From contig NC_080560.1 in NCBI RefSeq assembly GCF_030253575.1, positions 10,350,501-10,414,500 on the forward strand: a stretch of 64,000 nucleotides of DNA. Direction: 5' to 3'. Below, one piece after another: positions 48,293 to 59,015 of the stretch. Origin of the DNA: Rhododendron vialii (lineage: Eukaryota > Streptophyta > Magnoliopsida > Ericales > Ericaceae). Positions within the stretch are counted from its first letter, which is position 1; each line of letters starts with the position of its first letter. The translations under genes and the position numbers were made by a program. Under the pieces are notes generated by a model. The model was not told the origin of the DNA. It searched no databases and was given only the letters and a program-made list of their open reading frames with translations.

Positions 48293-48342
48293 TACCATTT
48301 AATCTTGTTCTTGCACTAGGCAACCACTGCCTAGTGCACTTA

Positions 48343-48583
48343 GGCTCCGTTCCGAAACCGGAAATAAATACTACTTATTTTTTAAGAAGGTAATTTCAAG
48401 CTCAAAAATTATAAGTTTATTGAAATTTTAAAATATGCATTATGGATCTTGTTTGAAAGATTTCGATGAGATCTTTTATACGATGCAAAAAAAATTAAAA
48501 AATTAATTTTCATTTACTTTATTTTTGAGTTTGAAAATGTGAAATAAACTGCTTATTTTTTAAGAAGGCTTTTGAAACGGGCC
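48343..48583. mobile_element. Tourist-type MITE, family C, copy 1
   Basis: Ends GGCTCCGTTCCGAAAC and GTTTCGAAACGGGCC-like, flanked by TTA on both sides (48340-48342 and 48584-48586). The interior with CTTATTTTTTAAGAAGG arms is shared with the copy at 63023-63261, which lies in the opposite orientation. 241 bp. Confidence 0.85.
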
Positions 48584-48586
48584 TTA

Positions 48587-49816
48587 GTTGCCTATATCTC
48601 CCTTCCTTCAAGAGGAAATAGAGATTCAAGCCCCTTCATGGACGGTTTGGGATAAGGGTATGAATAGTTCATGCACATTTCTGTACTAATCTAACATACT
48701 CAGCTAACTCCTGCAATTATACTGTGGCAAAAAAAGAGAGAGAGAGGGGCGAGAGTGTGAAAACTGACACAGAGAGAGAGAGAGAGAGAGAGTGAATGAG
48801 GAAAGTGTGAAAACTGACAAAGAAGGAAGACATTTTATGATGCCGTTATCGACAGCGGACTACTAGAGCTGCGCATGGGTGAAGGGTTTTAGGCTGATTT
48901 TGTTGACTAATTAATCCTAGGGCAAAATTCTCAACCTCGCCCTCCTCAACTGGAGTATTAATTAGTACCTTAATTACAGATCTATGCATTGGGAATCAAA
49001 TGTATTAAGAAATTCTGCGTTCTAACGTGATCAATTGTTGGGATTTTTCGGGGGAATGAATTTGGGGCATTCGAAGGGTCTTACGAGGCAACTGAAAGAT
49101 TCCCTCCTTGGTTGAGCAGTAATTAGAGCTTCTTGTTAATATCCCGAATTCTAACAGTTTCTTGTATGAAATCAGGTTGTGCAACTCAAAGGTCACGCCC
49201 ATGGCTATAAGATGGCGTCTCATTTCTAAGTTTGATACTAATATTTCGGAATCCATACAACATATTTTTGATATTCGTTCTTTGTGTGTGAGAGAAAGAC
49301 AAACTAAGTGCTAAACAAACATTCCGAAATTGTAAGGTAAAAACATAGGGGGGGAAAGGTTTAGCAAAAGGGGGGCCAGAATCCATCTAATTGCACAAAG
49401 GTCATAAAAGTGTACATGGCAACCACCGGTAATAATAGAACTCACATCGATCAAAGATGCAAAGGTGGTAGAAGAATGATTGGTGTTTTCGAACTTGGAA
49501 TGACTTTTGAGGCATGTGGATCCTCAGACGGAAATGCAGAGGCACCGGCACAAATGTGTCTAGACCCGTTTGAAGCATGTGGATCCTCGTACAGTAGATA
49601 TGAGGCACACATATATCATACGGGTCTAGACACATTTTGTATCCAAAATGTGCACTTCTATCTGTGTTCGTATCGTTTATTCATTTTTGTGTTTGACTAT
49701 CCCAACATTGGCAAATACATCATTGATTACTCACTTGATTTTGGCAATATGGCTAGGTACTATTTGTCGGTGTTTGCTACAATGCATCAAATGGCCAAAA
49801 CAATTATAACAAAGTA
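48587..49816. other. Spacer without recognisable genes
   Basis: AG microsatellites occur at about 48739-48793. At 49509-49640 there is a small cluster with GGCATGTGGATCCTC repeated twice and an inverted GTGTCTAGACCCG pair. No coding evidence. Confidence 0.45.
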
Positions 49817-50347
49817 TAATAGTGTGACTTTTGAATAATTAAATTTGAAGTTGCTTTTGACACAAAAGCCACAACCAAAACTGTCCCAAACATATTGACA
49901 CAATTTTCCGGACTGGGCCCACTGGGGGAGCTGCTGTCCCGGCTGAGGGGGCCCCGCTCCGGTTTTGCTCTGATAATAAAAAAACATCCACTTTGCAGAG
50001 CTCGTCGAGTTGAACAAGTATGCAAAAAATCAATTTGATCTGATATCATTAAGTGTCTAATCGGAACACATATAACTTGCCAATAATGGGTTCTAGTAGA
50101 TTTAATCCAGTGTTTCGGATCCATTCTTTTCTAGACAAAAAAGTTTCGATTAGGCATTTAATGATATCCGATCGAGCTAATTTTTTTCATACTTGTTCAA
50201 CTCGACGAGCTCTACGAAGTGAACGTTTCCGATCATTGGAGTGAGACTAGGGCACGACTCCCTTGGCCGAGACAGCAGGTTGTTGTCCCTATAAGGGATA
50301 GTAGCTCCCCCAACTCTCAATTTTCCATACTTCAAAAGTCACACTAT
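49817..50347. mobile_element. Foldback element of about 530 bp
   Basis: ATAGTGTGACTTTTGAA at the left end is mirrored by TTCAAAAGTCACACTAT at the right end. Inside, GAGCTCGTCGAGTTGAACAA (about 49999) pairs with its complement near 50195, and ATATCATTAAGTGTCTAATC with its mirror near 50150. GC-rich arm segments with GGGGGAGCT and CCGGCTGAGGGG are partly mirrored. It is non-coding. Long arms and little loop fit a Mutator-like or foldback MITE; the superfamily is not proven. Confidence 0.75.
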
Positions 50348-50511
50348 ATCAAAGTCATTCGATACAGGTGAGTTTCTTAGTGCATTCATGAGACTTACGT
50401 GCATAGAACGATTGAAAACATCGTCTCAATGCTCGAACTCATTCTCTCTGTCTCTCTCTCTCCAAAAGTGGAGATACCTTTGCAAATAGAAAGTGCCTAA
50501 AGGTATAGTAA

Positions 50512-50754
50512 GGGGGTGTTTCCACTAACAAAAAACACTAAAAACTTAATTCATTTTGTCATCTCGTTTTCACAAATAATATTTTTTTAGCATTTTACCA
50601 TTCGTTTCCACTAACAAAAAAATTGTCAACCAAAACTTTTTTACTACAGTAACTACTCACAAATCCATTAACAATTTATTCACTATCGGAAACATTTAAC
50701 AACTTCTCAATCACAAATAAAAATATACAAATTTTTCACTACCATAAACACCCC
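50512..50754. mobile_element. Tourist-like MITE with GGGGTGTTT ends
   Basis: Left end GGGGGTGTTTCCACT and right end AACACCCC are flanked by TAA at 50509-50511 and 50755-50757. It has the same kind of end and target as the split element at 22436-36133. 243 bp. Confidence 0.7.
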
Positions 50755-50757
50755 TAA

Positions 50758-52177
50758 TAAATCTCGAAACTATGAGTGATCGAGTTATTGTAAGAAAATT
50801 GGGGCTAACCACCATGCATTATTGGCTAGTTAATGCGAAACACTGTGTGGTGGGTGCGCCTTATCCACCCAATAAGTGGACCACTCACTTGAATAGACCA
50901 AGTCTAAGGAGCCTTCATCACTCAGATGAGAAAATCTTCTTTATGGAGCACTCAATCGTGACCACTTTTGGACAGTCAAAATGTTAATAAAACTTTTTAG
51001 AAGAAGAGTTAATTGTGACTAGTCATAATCGAAAACGAATCTCAGTCCTTTTTTTTTTTGGTCAACCGGACGAATCTCAGTCATTGATTGCACGAATAGA
51101 CGGCTAAAATTGCGTCGCTCCGCGAACAGGTTGTTCACGGAGCCTCCGTGAAAAAGACTATCTCGATTACATGTAGCTCCCTCTGTCCCTCTCGTTAAAA
51201 TTTGCAGATAGAATTTGTTTTACTTTATTTTGCACATCTTTTTAATTTTTAATATATGTGTACCCGCATCAAAAAAAGATTATACGGAAAATCGCGGGAC
51301 TCTGCCGCTCGACAAGGAAGGGGCAATCAAGGAGGGAGGCCGAGCAACAGGGTCAACATAGGGGAGGGGCTGATAGGAGCTTCAGGTCGCCGTGGGAACA
51401 AATCGCCAAAGCCGATCGGCTACACGAGTTGCAGATTACCAGAACTTCCATAGCTGCAGAGCGCCGAAGCTATACACGGTGGGGCATCAGAGATGCTTGT
51501 TATAGGCGCAATTCCATTGTACTTGTATATTTATGTCGCGCGGTAAGTAAGACAAGACATTGTTTAGTGAATTAATAACGTAATTTACATTTAAAAATAG
51601 ATTTTCAAAAATATGGAAACATGCCTTCATGTTTTGTCACTCAAAAATTTTAATTATTCCGAAATCACTAGTGTCTTGTTTGATTTCTCATGGTTAGTGC
51701 TCAAAGTTAGAAGAAGAGTTGAGTGGAAAATTGTTGAGGAAGAACAATTTCAATAATTGGATGAGAAAATCTTTAAAGCTCAACTATTGAAAAATGCAAA
51801 TCAGATTTAAAAATGAAAAACGAATTCTCAGCACCTAAGGATAGGAAGGTTCTTGTAGGTCGTTTATGGGATAGTACTGGAGTAATATTTTCCAAAGCAG
51901 AACTTTTGAGAGAGGAGATGCCCGTAGATTATTTTATAACGAAATTGATTTTCAACGCTTCCCGTTTTACCATCTGCACGCAATTTTTTTTTATTCATGT
52001 GAATTCACTACATTACCCTTTTTACGTGTAAAAAAGTGAATTGTTGGGAGGGTAACATGGTAAATTTACGTGAATAAAAACAAAAACAAAAAAAAAGAGG
52101 AGTGCTAATTGTAAGAAGAAGAGTGCAAAAATCACTATTCTCGTAGAAATAATAAATATAAAACGAATCAACACGTT
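50758..52177. other. Spacer without recognisable genes
   Basis: AT-rich, with two poly(T) tracts and scattered inverted-repeat debris. The open frames at 51256-51575 overlap in two frames and look like chance. Confidence 0.45.
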
Positions 52178-52486
52178 TAATCACGATCTCCTTAGTAAAA
52201 GATCACTTCAAGCAGTGAAGATTATATTTTTAATCATGACGTCATGTTATGTTTAGAGTATGATTATCGCGTTGTTAAAGTAGCCATAAAAGGTGGATAT
52301 AATCGCGTTGTTAAAGTAGCCATAACAATTGGAAGAAGATTCTGTGACACCCCTAATCACGATGCTTAGTAAAATACGACTCCAAGAAGCGAAGATTATA
52401 ACTTCAATCATGACGTCATGTCATGTATAGAGTATGATTATCACGTGATTAAAGAAGCCATAACAGTTGGAAGAAGATTCTGTGTG
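52178..52486. repeat. Local duplication of about 150 bp, with palindromic TGACGTCA sites
   Basis: 52178-52345 and 52356-52486 share AATCACGATC, GCGAAGATTATA, TCATGACGTCATGT, AGAGTATGATTATC and GGAAGAAGATTCTGTG. The first copy also duplicates ATCGCGTTGTTAAAGTAGCC internally. Each copy holds one CATGACGTCATG palindrome, the core of a bZIP-type site, though no gene start lies close by. Confidence 0.8.
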
Positions 52487-52536
52487 ATTTTTTTTTTTTT
52501 TTTTGATCCGCAAATTCTGTGTGATTCCATCCAGTT

Positions 52537-52719
52537 TTTTTTTTTTTTGTCATACGTTATACATCAACGGAGGTTAGCGGAGTGTTAGTATGTTAGTCAA
52601 CGGGGAATTCAAAGGCTATTTATAGCCCTGAACTCCAAACCTACTCCCCATGGGACTCGAACTCAGGTCACCATTGGAGAGAGAAATGAGACAACCAACT
52701 TGACAAGCTTGGTTTCTCA
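52537..52719 (-). mobile_element. tRNA-derived SINE with 13-bp target duplication
   Basis: On the minus strand a tRNA-like head carries an A-box-like AAGTTGGTTGTC and a B-box-like AGTTCGAGTCC, and the body runs into an A-rich tail (poly(T) on the plus strand). The target duplication ATTCCATCCAGTT is perfect at 52524-52536 and 52720-52732. It is non-autonomous and was moved by LINE machinery. The perfect flanks suggest recent insertion. Confidence 0.9.
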
Positions 52720-52797
52720 ATTCCATCCAGTTTATAGCACTAAAAACTGTCCCAATTTCTATAACCAAAAGCAATTACTTACTTACACCAGGAATAG

Positions 52798-53085
52798 TTT
52801 TTTTTTTTTTTTTGGTAATGCAGGGTGTCCCGGGTCAACTTGTGCGCTCCTCGGACTAATCAGGAATACTTTAGCCAATGCAATTAGCATTGGTGTCCAC
52901 AAGGCCCCAAATTGCAGCTACTGACCCCGGGCACGACTATGGGGACTCCAGACCCATGGAATGCGTAAGTCACGCAAGGAGTCAATCACCAATAGGCTTT
53001 TACCGCCCCACTAAGGCACGAGCCGAACAAAGTCTCTCTCATTCAACATCTCATTCACGATACTAATAGTACAAGTGGTTAGGCT
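52798..53085 (-). mobile_element. Second SINE, Au-like 3' end
   Basis: On the minus strand the 3' part reads GATTAGTCCGAGGAGCGCAC, then AAGTTGACCCGGGACACCC and an A tail (T run at 52798-52813). This resembles the GATTAGTCGAGGTGCGCG..GGCCCGGACACC end common in plant SINEs of the Au type, as I recall. A related 3' fragment lies at 56947-57030. The head near 53085 is uncertain and no target duplication was found. Confidence 0.55.
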
Positions 53086-53328
53086 CTACGACTGAGTGGG
53101 AAAGCACCCGAATCAACCATTTGAGAAGGCAACTTCGAAGGAGAATGAAAAGCTTGACAGATTTAACATTTTTCTAGTTCACTTTCTACCTTTCATTTAA
53201 TGCATTTCAATTGTTTACGGGAAACGGTTTTAAGAGAAGGATTCCAGAATAACAGGGAATTCTACTGTTCATGCAACTGTTGTCAATGCCCTCTCTTTCA
53301 ATACATTCAGTATATGTTCATATTTAGC

Positions 53329-56300
53329 CTAACCTCGGCATGCTTTTGATCTTCCTTCATCATCCAAATGAGGATCTTCCCATTCCAAATCCACTTTCAC
53401 CTGTTTGTCTGGAAAGATAAAGGAGAAACAAGAGATATCATCAATGTGCTGGTCCGACTGTAACAAGGTAGCACTATTTATAGCCGCAGGAAAATGGTAA
53501 AGACGCAATTTGGCAATAGAATAACCGAATAATGGGTCAGTAAACATGGAAAATAAACTGATTTTCTTCTTAAGATAAACTTGCATAAAGAGTTGCTATT
53601 GGATAGTTACTATGCTTATGAATAGAAGTTTGATAACATGGGTTCAGTAACACCAGTGAAGATACAAGGTTTTCTACCTTCTTTTTAATACAAGGTTTTC
53701 TACCTTCTTTTTAATACAAGGTTTTCTACCTTCTTTTTAGCATATTTTGTTAGGGCTGAAGCGAAGATATCAAGGAAAACGTCCAAAGGTCAAGCAGAAC
53801 AGATACAAGTACGGACGAAAGTAAAAATATTGACTATTGAGTAAAACGGCGTATTAAAAGGTAATCCAAGTGGATTTGTCTAAATTTTCCTAGTTCATCA
53901 CTAACACTGGGACTTTAAAAAAGGCAGGCAATATAATAATCAGCACAACAAACCATAGTGGTTACGATTTTTACGTAGATCCAAGGACAGGAGATAAATA
54001 TTAAACAATATTGAAATGGTGCAGTAAGAAATGTTAAAAGTAGGATTCTTGAGTACGACAACTTTAAAAGTTAAAAGAGATGAAATTTCGAGAGAAACAC
54101 AGGTCAAGGAAGGACTCATGGCATATATAACTTGGCAAAATAGGGCCATGATAAACCAAAATGATAGGGAGGGCGAGGGGGAGCATTCATGTAGGTCTAA
54201 CACAGTTAAATGAACAATGCACACCATTACCTTATCATTGATTCTTACATTCCAAGAATCATTCTTGGATCCATAGATAGGGTCACCAACAGCGTAATGT
54301 GGATGAACATAATTCTTCAAGAGTGGAACCCGGTCTGGAATATAATCATCATCGCTGTCATAGCATCTTTCGGAATGTGGTCCTAAATTTCTCAGAATCG
54401 TAGCCAGTAACATACACAGACACTGCAAGTGAAGAGCATTGACACTTAACCACATGAGATCAGAGAGAAGGGAGGAAAATTCAGCACATAATGAATATCC
54501 ATGAGCCTTCATGTCTAAACTAAAAGAATAGGAAAACAAAAGAAAGATACTAATTACCACGAAGAGCAGGGGCGGGGGGGTGGGGAAGAGAGACAAGAAA
54601 GAAAAAAAATGATTACATAGAGGGTCCCCACTTGGTAAAAACCTACAAATTCACTCTTAACAGACAAAAAGATTAAAAGAAGAGAAGTGCAATTAGAATG
54701 GAACCATGGATCAGAGGCTGATACAGTCCACTAACTAGTTGCCAACGATCAATTTGTTTCAACAATGTGAGCTGGAGGATTAAACCAAAGTAAGTGTGAG
54801 AAAGGCAATTTAACTGAGAGAAGTTCTAACCAAACAAATCTCAGTGGTCTTATGTCACACTAATACTCTTTGGTGACATGTTTATTTTCTTTCCGTGTTT
54901 TGTCTAATGCCATGAAATAAGCTAGTTAGTAGCATTTAAAAGATGATTGATCAAAAATCCTGACCACCTCTCTAAAGAATCCAATAGCTCTCAGGATTCC
55001 GCATATGTCTTTGTGCATCTGTGCGAGCTCAATGAGAGAGAGAGCGAGAGAGAGACCTGTACACACACAACCGACAAGCCAATCCATTTGCATATCTTGA
55101 AGTTCTTCTTGACGAAGTCTTTAAACTCGTCAAAATTGCCAGTTGGATCCGCAGGGAAGTCCTGATGTCAGGCAACAAAATACATGAGAAAGACAACATA
55201 TAACTCATTAACATGCATCCTCAGTGCAGGAACCTTTGAATCATTGGATCAAGAATGACTTGTTTTAATTGTAACATACCTCCTGCCATTTGTGGTTCAG
55301 GAATACATCAGCAGTCACTGCAGCTTCCAGCACAAGAAGCAAGAAGACAAACACCATATACTAAAACCCATCAAGGTCATCAATGTACCAAATCTAAAAA
55401 GTGCGCAATAACTATCATCGTCTCATATAGTTCTCGACAACAACCATTTCAGAACGAGTGAAGAAAAGCATCATAATCCACTTGCCAAAACCAAATACAT
55501 TTGCATCACAAGAATTTGAGGAAACCACTCGAATGTTCACCAAACAGGGCAAACAGAACTGAAAAGAGCACTAAGAAAGTTATATAGGTTTCGGTCAGTC
55601 CCAACAACAGGGGTTCTCTAATGACATGAAGTACACACTAAGAAAAGATCCACAACAATATTCCGATTTAATAATAAATTGCATGCCTAAATTGCATTCA
55701 AATGAACAACAGGCAAAGTTTTGATGTCAGCTGCTCATTCATTGTCTAGCCATTTCATTGATTTCAAGGCCTTGCGTGGCTACAAGGTAGCACTGGCAGC
55801 ATGGGTTAATAGACGATCATGGTCTCTATGTGTGAGAGACTTGAACTCAATAGCACTACATGACATAAATAGTGATGTCAGCTCTGAATGTGAAGCTTCT
55901 AACAAAAACTTCTAAACTCTGCCAATTAGAAAATGGAACAAGGGCAGTAAGCCTGCAAGTCAAATACGATTCCAGAGAATCCAGATCGATCGATCTTAGT
56001 TCTTGAAATTTAAGAGAAAAAAGTGCTTCAGAGTATATTCCCAACCCACCAAAGTAAACCTTGATTAAATACAAAGAAGGAATCAATGAGACGATTCAAG
56101 TAAAGGATACACAATAAAGGCACCAGCCATTAGAAGTCTCAGCAGCAATATGGCCTGAGCATGTGATCACACACAAAGTGACACCAAGGGCAAGAAACGT
56201 GTACATGAACCTGCATTTTAATTGGATTTAAATAAACACATTTCGTGCAGATAAAAATGTAACAGGCGCAAAGTAAGCATTTGAAAGTTGAAACAAAACC

Positions 56301-57555
56301 AAATTCCAACATCTCAGGTCTACATATATAATTTCCTATATGATGATATCCCTGTAAAGGATTTTCGCAATCCGGCAAACTTGACATTCAGCAGCCACAG
56401 AAAAACTCGAATTGGGTCACACAAATGCAAGTCAGCCACAGCCATATTTGAGAAAAAAGTTTAGCTATGCATTCTCAATACCAAAAAAAAATCTTCCATT
56501 TCCCCCTAGATGCACTGTCCTCTACTTCCCTCCCATTTCTCAGTAACCAGGCATGAAGTAATCAGAGAAATAGTTAAAGAAAGAAAAGGTGTATGGAAAA
56601 GCACCCGAATAAACAACTTTACTCTCAAAAAGAAAGATGGCCCCCACTCTTGTAACAAGTTAAATGATGAATCAAAACTTTTCGCAAAAGAGCACATCCA
56701 ACACTAAGTGATTTCCCTTCCCAAAACCCCTAATTTTGCACAAACTTCCCCAAAAAAAACCATCTCCAACCCAAGCCAAATCCCTAGCTGACCAAATTCT
56801 CTGTCAAATATGCCAAAGCAATTGGCTCAGGCCTATTTTCCAGCGCCTATCTATTCCCCTCCTGAGGGCCCCCACAAAAATGGGTGAAAAACAAATCCTC
56901 ACCATCTCTCTTTCATCCACCAGAGCAACATTGCAGATCATAAATATTTCTTTTCTTGTTTTTGGAAATGCAAGGTGTCACGGGCCAGCTGACGCGCACC
57001 TCGGACTAATCCCCACAAACTCTCCCATAGTCATTTCACATGTAACATGTTTATACAGGAATGAGGTGGCTCCGACAGTTGTTGTCTAAGAAGGAGCAAA
57101 CTCCTAAGACCATGCCAAATTGCCAATACACAAGCCCAATTTGTTTTTCTTTTTGCTTGTTATTGCATTATTTATCCCAAACACAAATACTCACCAAAGT
57201 TTCGAATATGTGATAAAAATACAATGACAAGCCAAAAAAAAAAAAGACTTGTGTATTTGGAAAACGTTGAAAACTTTATAAGGGAGATGAAAAAGCATAA
57301 CATACATAAATCCATAGACACAATCCATATATATTTAATTATTTACACACACATGGTTGTGAGAATGGATGGGAAAGGGTACCAAGGGGCAGGAGTATCG
57401 GGACCGACGAAAGGGGAAGGGCCATCGTCCATATGCCTCTGCCAATCCCTAATCATCCAGAGACCGTAGAGTATCATAGCAATCCCAGTCATACCAACCA
57501 CCGAATTCACCAGCTTCAGCAGCGATTGCATGCAGCTCCTCAGCATTCTCCCCAT
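53329..57555 (-). CDS. TET19: Tetraspanin, TET19/TOM2A-related
   Basis: Six exons on the minus strand: 57383-57555, 56111-56210, 55280-55360, 55057-55161, 54231-54422 and 53329-53400. All have GT-AG borders in phase and encode 240 residues. Four membrane helices are at about 13-34, 60-82, 88-112 and 145-168. The loop between helices 3 and 4 is only about 30 residues, much shorter than in animal tetraspanins and as in the TOM2A-like plant group. Helix 1 ([20 protein letters not shown]), the [12 protein letters not shown] block, [10 protein letters not shown] and the acidic YDSDDDY tail match my memory of Arabidopsis TET19. These proteins organise membrane microdomains; relatives (TOM2A) support tobamovirus replication complexes. 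The start could be residue 1 or 4 (MGRMLRSC); the nearer Met fits the Arabidopsis start better. Exon 6 uses the acceptor ACAAACAG, since the nearby TTTCCAG acceptor would give an early stop. The neighbouring expansin agrees with EXPB1-TET19 adjacency. Confidence 0.9.
53663..53740. repeat. 26-bp tandem repeat, three copies, in tetraspanin intron 5
   Basis: The unit TACAAGGTTTTCTACCTTCT plus TTTTAA is repeated three times at 53663, 53689 and 53715, almost without change, pointing to recent slippage. Confidence 0.92.
56947..57030 (-). mobile_element. SINE 3' fragment in tetraspanin intron 1
   Basis: GCAAGGTGTCACGGGCCAGC followed by TGACGCGCACCTCGGACTAA matches the 3' part of the SINE at 52798-53085. 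The head is not evident, so this is a truncated copy. Confidence 0.5.
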
Positions 57556-57807
57556 TTCCGAATTGCCCAATCGATAGTGGTGGGTTGAATTGCAGACCAA
57601 TTGGAAAAAACCCCAAACCTTGCGTGAGGATTTAGGGTTAGAACTTGGAAGCAATTGCACGGAGATGGAGGGTTGAGGAATAACCGAACAGCATTTCTGT
57701 TGTTTGTTTCTGGCGCTTTATATAGCCGATCATTTCGCTTGTTTCTTGCGCCTTTTGAATTTCAAGTTTTTCATTCTTCTTATTTCCCTTTTTTCTTTTT
57801 TTTTTGG

Positions 57808-57952
57808 AAAATAATTTTGGCACTTTAATTTTTTATGATAGCACTCCAAAATTTATCTTTTAATATGTCTTATTATGTATAATATTTACACTAAAAGGCA
57901 AATTTTAAAGTGTCATTATAAAAAAAAAAGTGGAGTGCCAAAATCATTTTTC
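57808..57952. mobile_element. Palindromic MITE just upstream of the tetraspanin gene
   Basis: AATAATTTTGGCACTTTAA and TAGCACTCCAAAATTTATC on the left are mirrored by GGAGTGCCAAAATCATTT and AAATTTTAAAGTGTCATTA on the right. About 145 bp, flanked by T-rich DNA, some 250 bases upstream of the start codon. Confidence 0.65.
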
Positions 57953-58090
57953 CTTTTTTTGACACTTTTTTCCCTTAAATTGACATATCTAATATTTTTA
58001 ATTCGACAAATTTTTTTTTTTAACCACACCGCACAATTCGTTTTTTGCTACAGTATTAATTTTGGACCAGCATTGTTTTGCGCATTTCCT

Positions 58091-58282
58091 ATGAAACTTG
58101 ATTTTCACACTCCTTTTTTATCCAAATGCACTCTTTTTATTTTATTTTGTAGTGATGTAAAATTACATGATGACACTATTCATACGTGAAGGAAAAAATG
58201 AACGAAGGGTAGTTTTGTAATCCTACCAAATAAGGACAAAAAATAGAGTGCACTTGGACAAAAGGAGAGTGAAAATCAATTT
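58091..58282. mobile_element. Foldback MITE
   Basis: GAAACTTGATTTTCACACTC and ATCCAAATGCACTC on the left pair with GAGTGCACTTGGAC and GAGAGTGAAAATCAATTTC on the right. About 192 bp, non-coding, no clear target duplication. Confidence 0.7.
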
Positions 58283-59015
58283 CCTTTCCTATTGTCCCAA
58301 AATGGAATAGGAAAGATTTGAAGATTATATACTAACAAAAGAAGTTCCATTTTGCACTGTTGTTTTTTATTCATAGGAAAGTGAATAGATGCTGACTCAA
58401 AGTCATCAATTCCTTTACGTGCAAAATTTTTCCCTAAATAACCGAACATCCGAACCAGCTCCAACTACTTTCCGACGTTTTTTTTTTTTTTTTAAATAAA
58501 GAATTATGTACTTACACAAAATTTATTTACTTTCACACTGTTTCCAAGGATAGCTGCCATCTCCCTCCTTAATATGAGTAAATTGATGATAGGAAAGAAT
58601 AAACAAGCGAAATATGAGATTCAGGTTTCCATTGCGACGGCATTCGATTAGGGATACCAGAAGGTATTGATATCCAACTAGGGTCGAATTGTCTTTCTCC
58701 AAAATCATCTGAAGTCAGGGTTTAGTAATTTATGGAGTAGTACTGCATTTGACAAGATCTTCAAAAGACCAGCAAGAAGCGTAAAAGTAAATGAGGGAGG
58801 TTAAACCAACGGATTCATCGACGAAATGACTCTACAAACGGAATGGATGACGCGACTCACACGATGCTACATATATAGATCAGATGCTTCATCAATTTGA
58901 CGGGGAATAAAAAGATATTCTCGCACATTGGCTCAGGCAGAAACAAATATACAAAACTGCTACTCTCATTTTTTAGAGGAGATGAATTCATATGTTTCAA
59001 GCTCCATGCTGCCAA

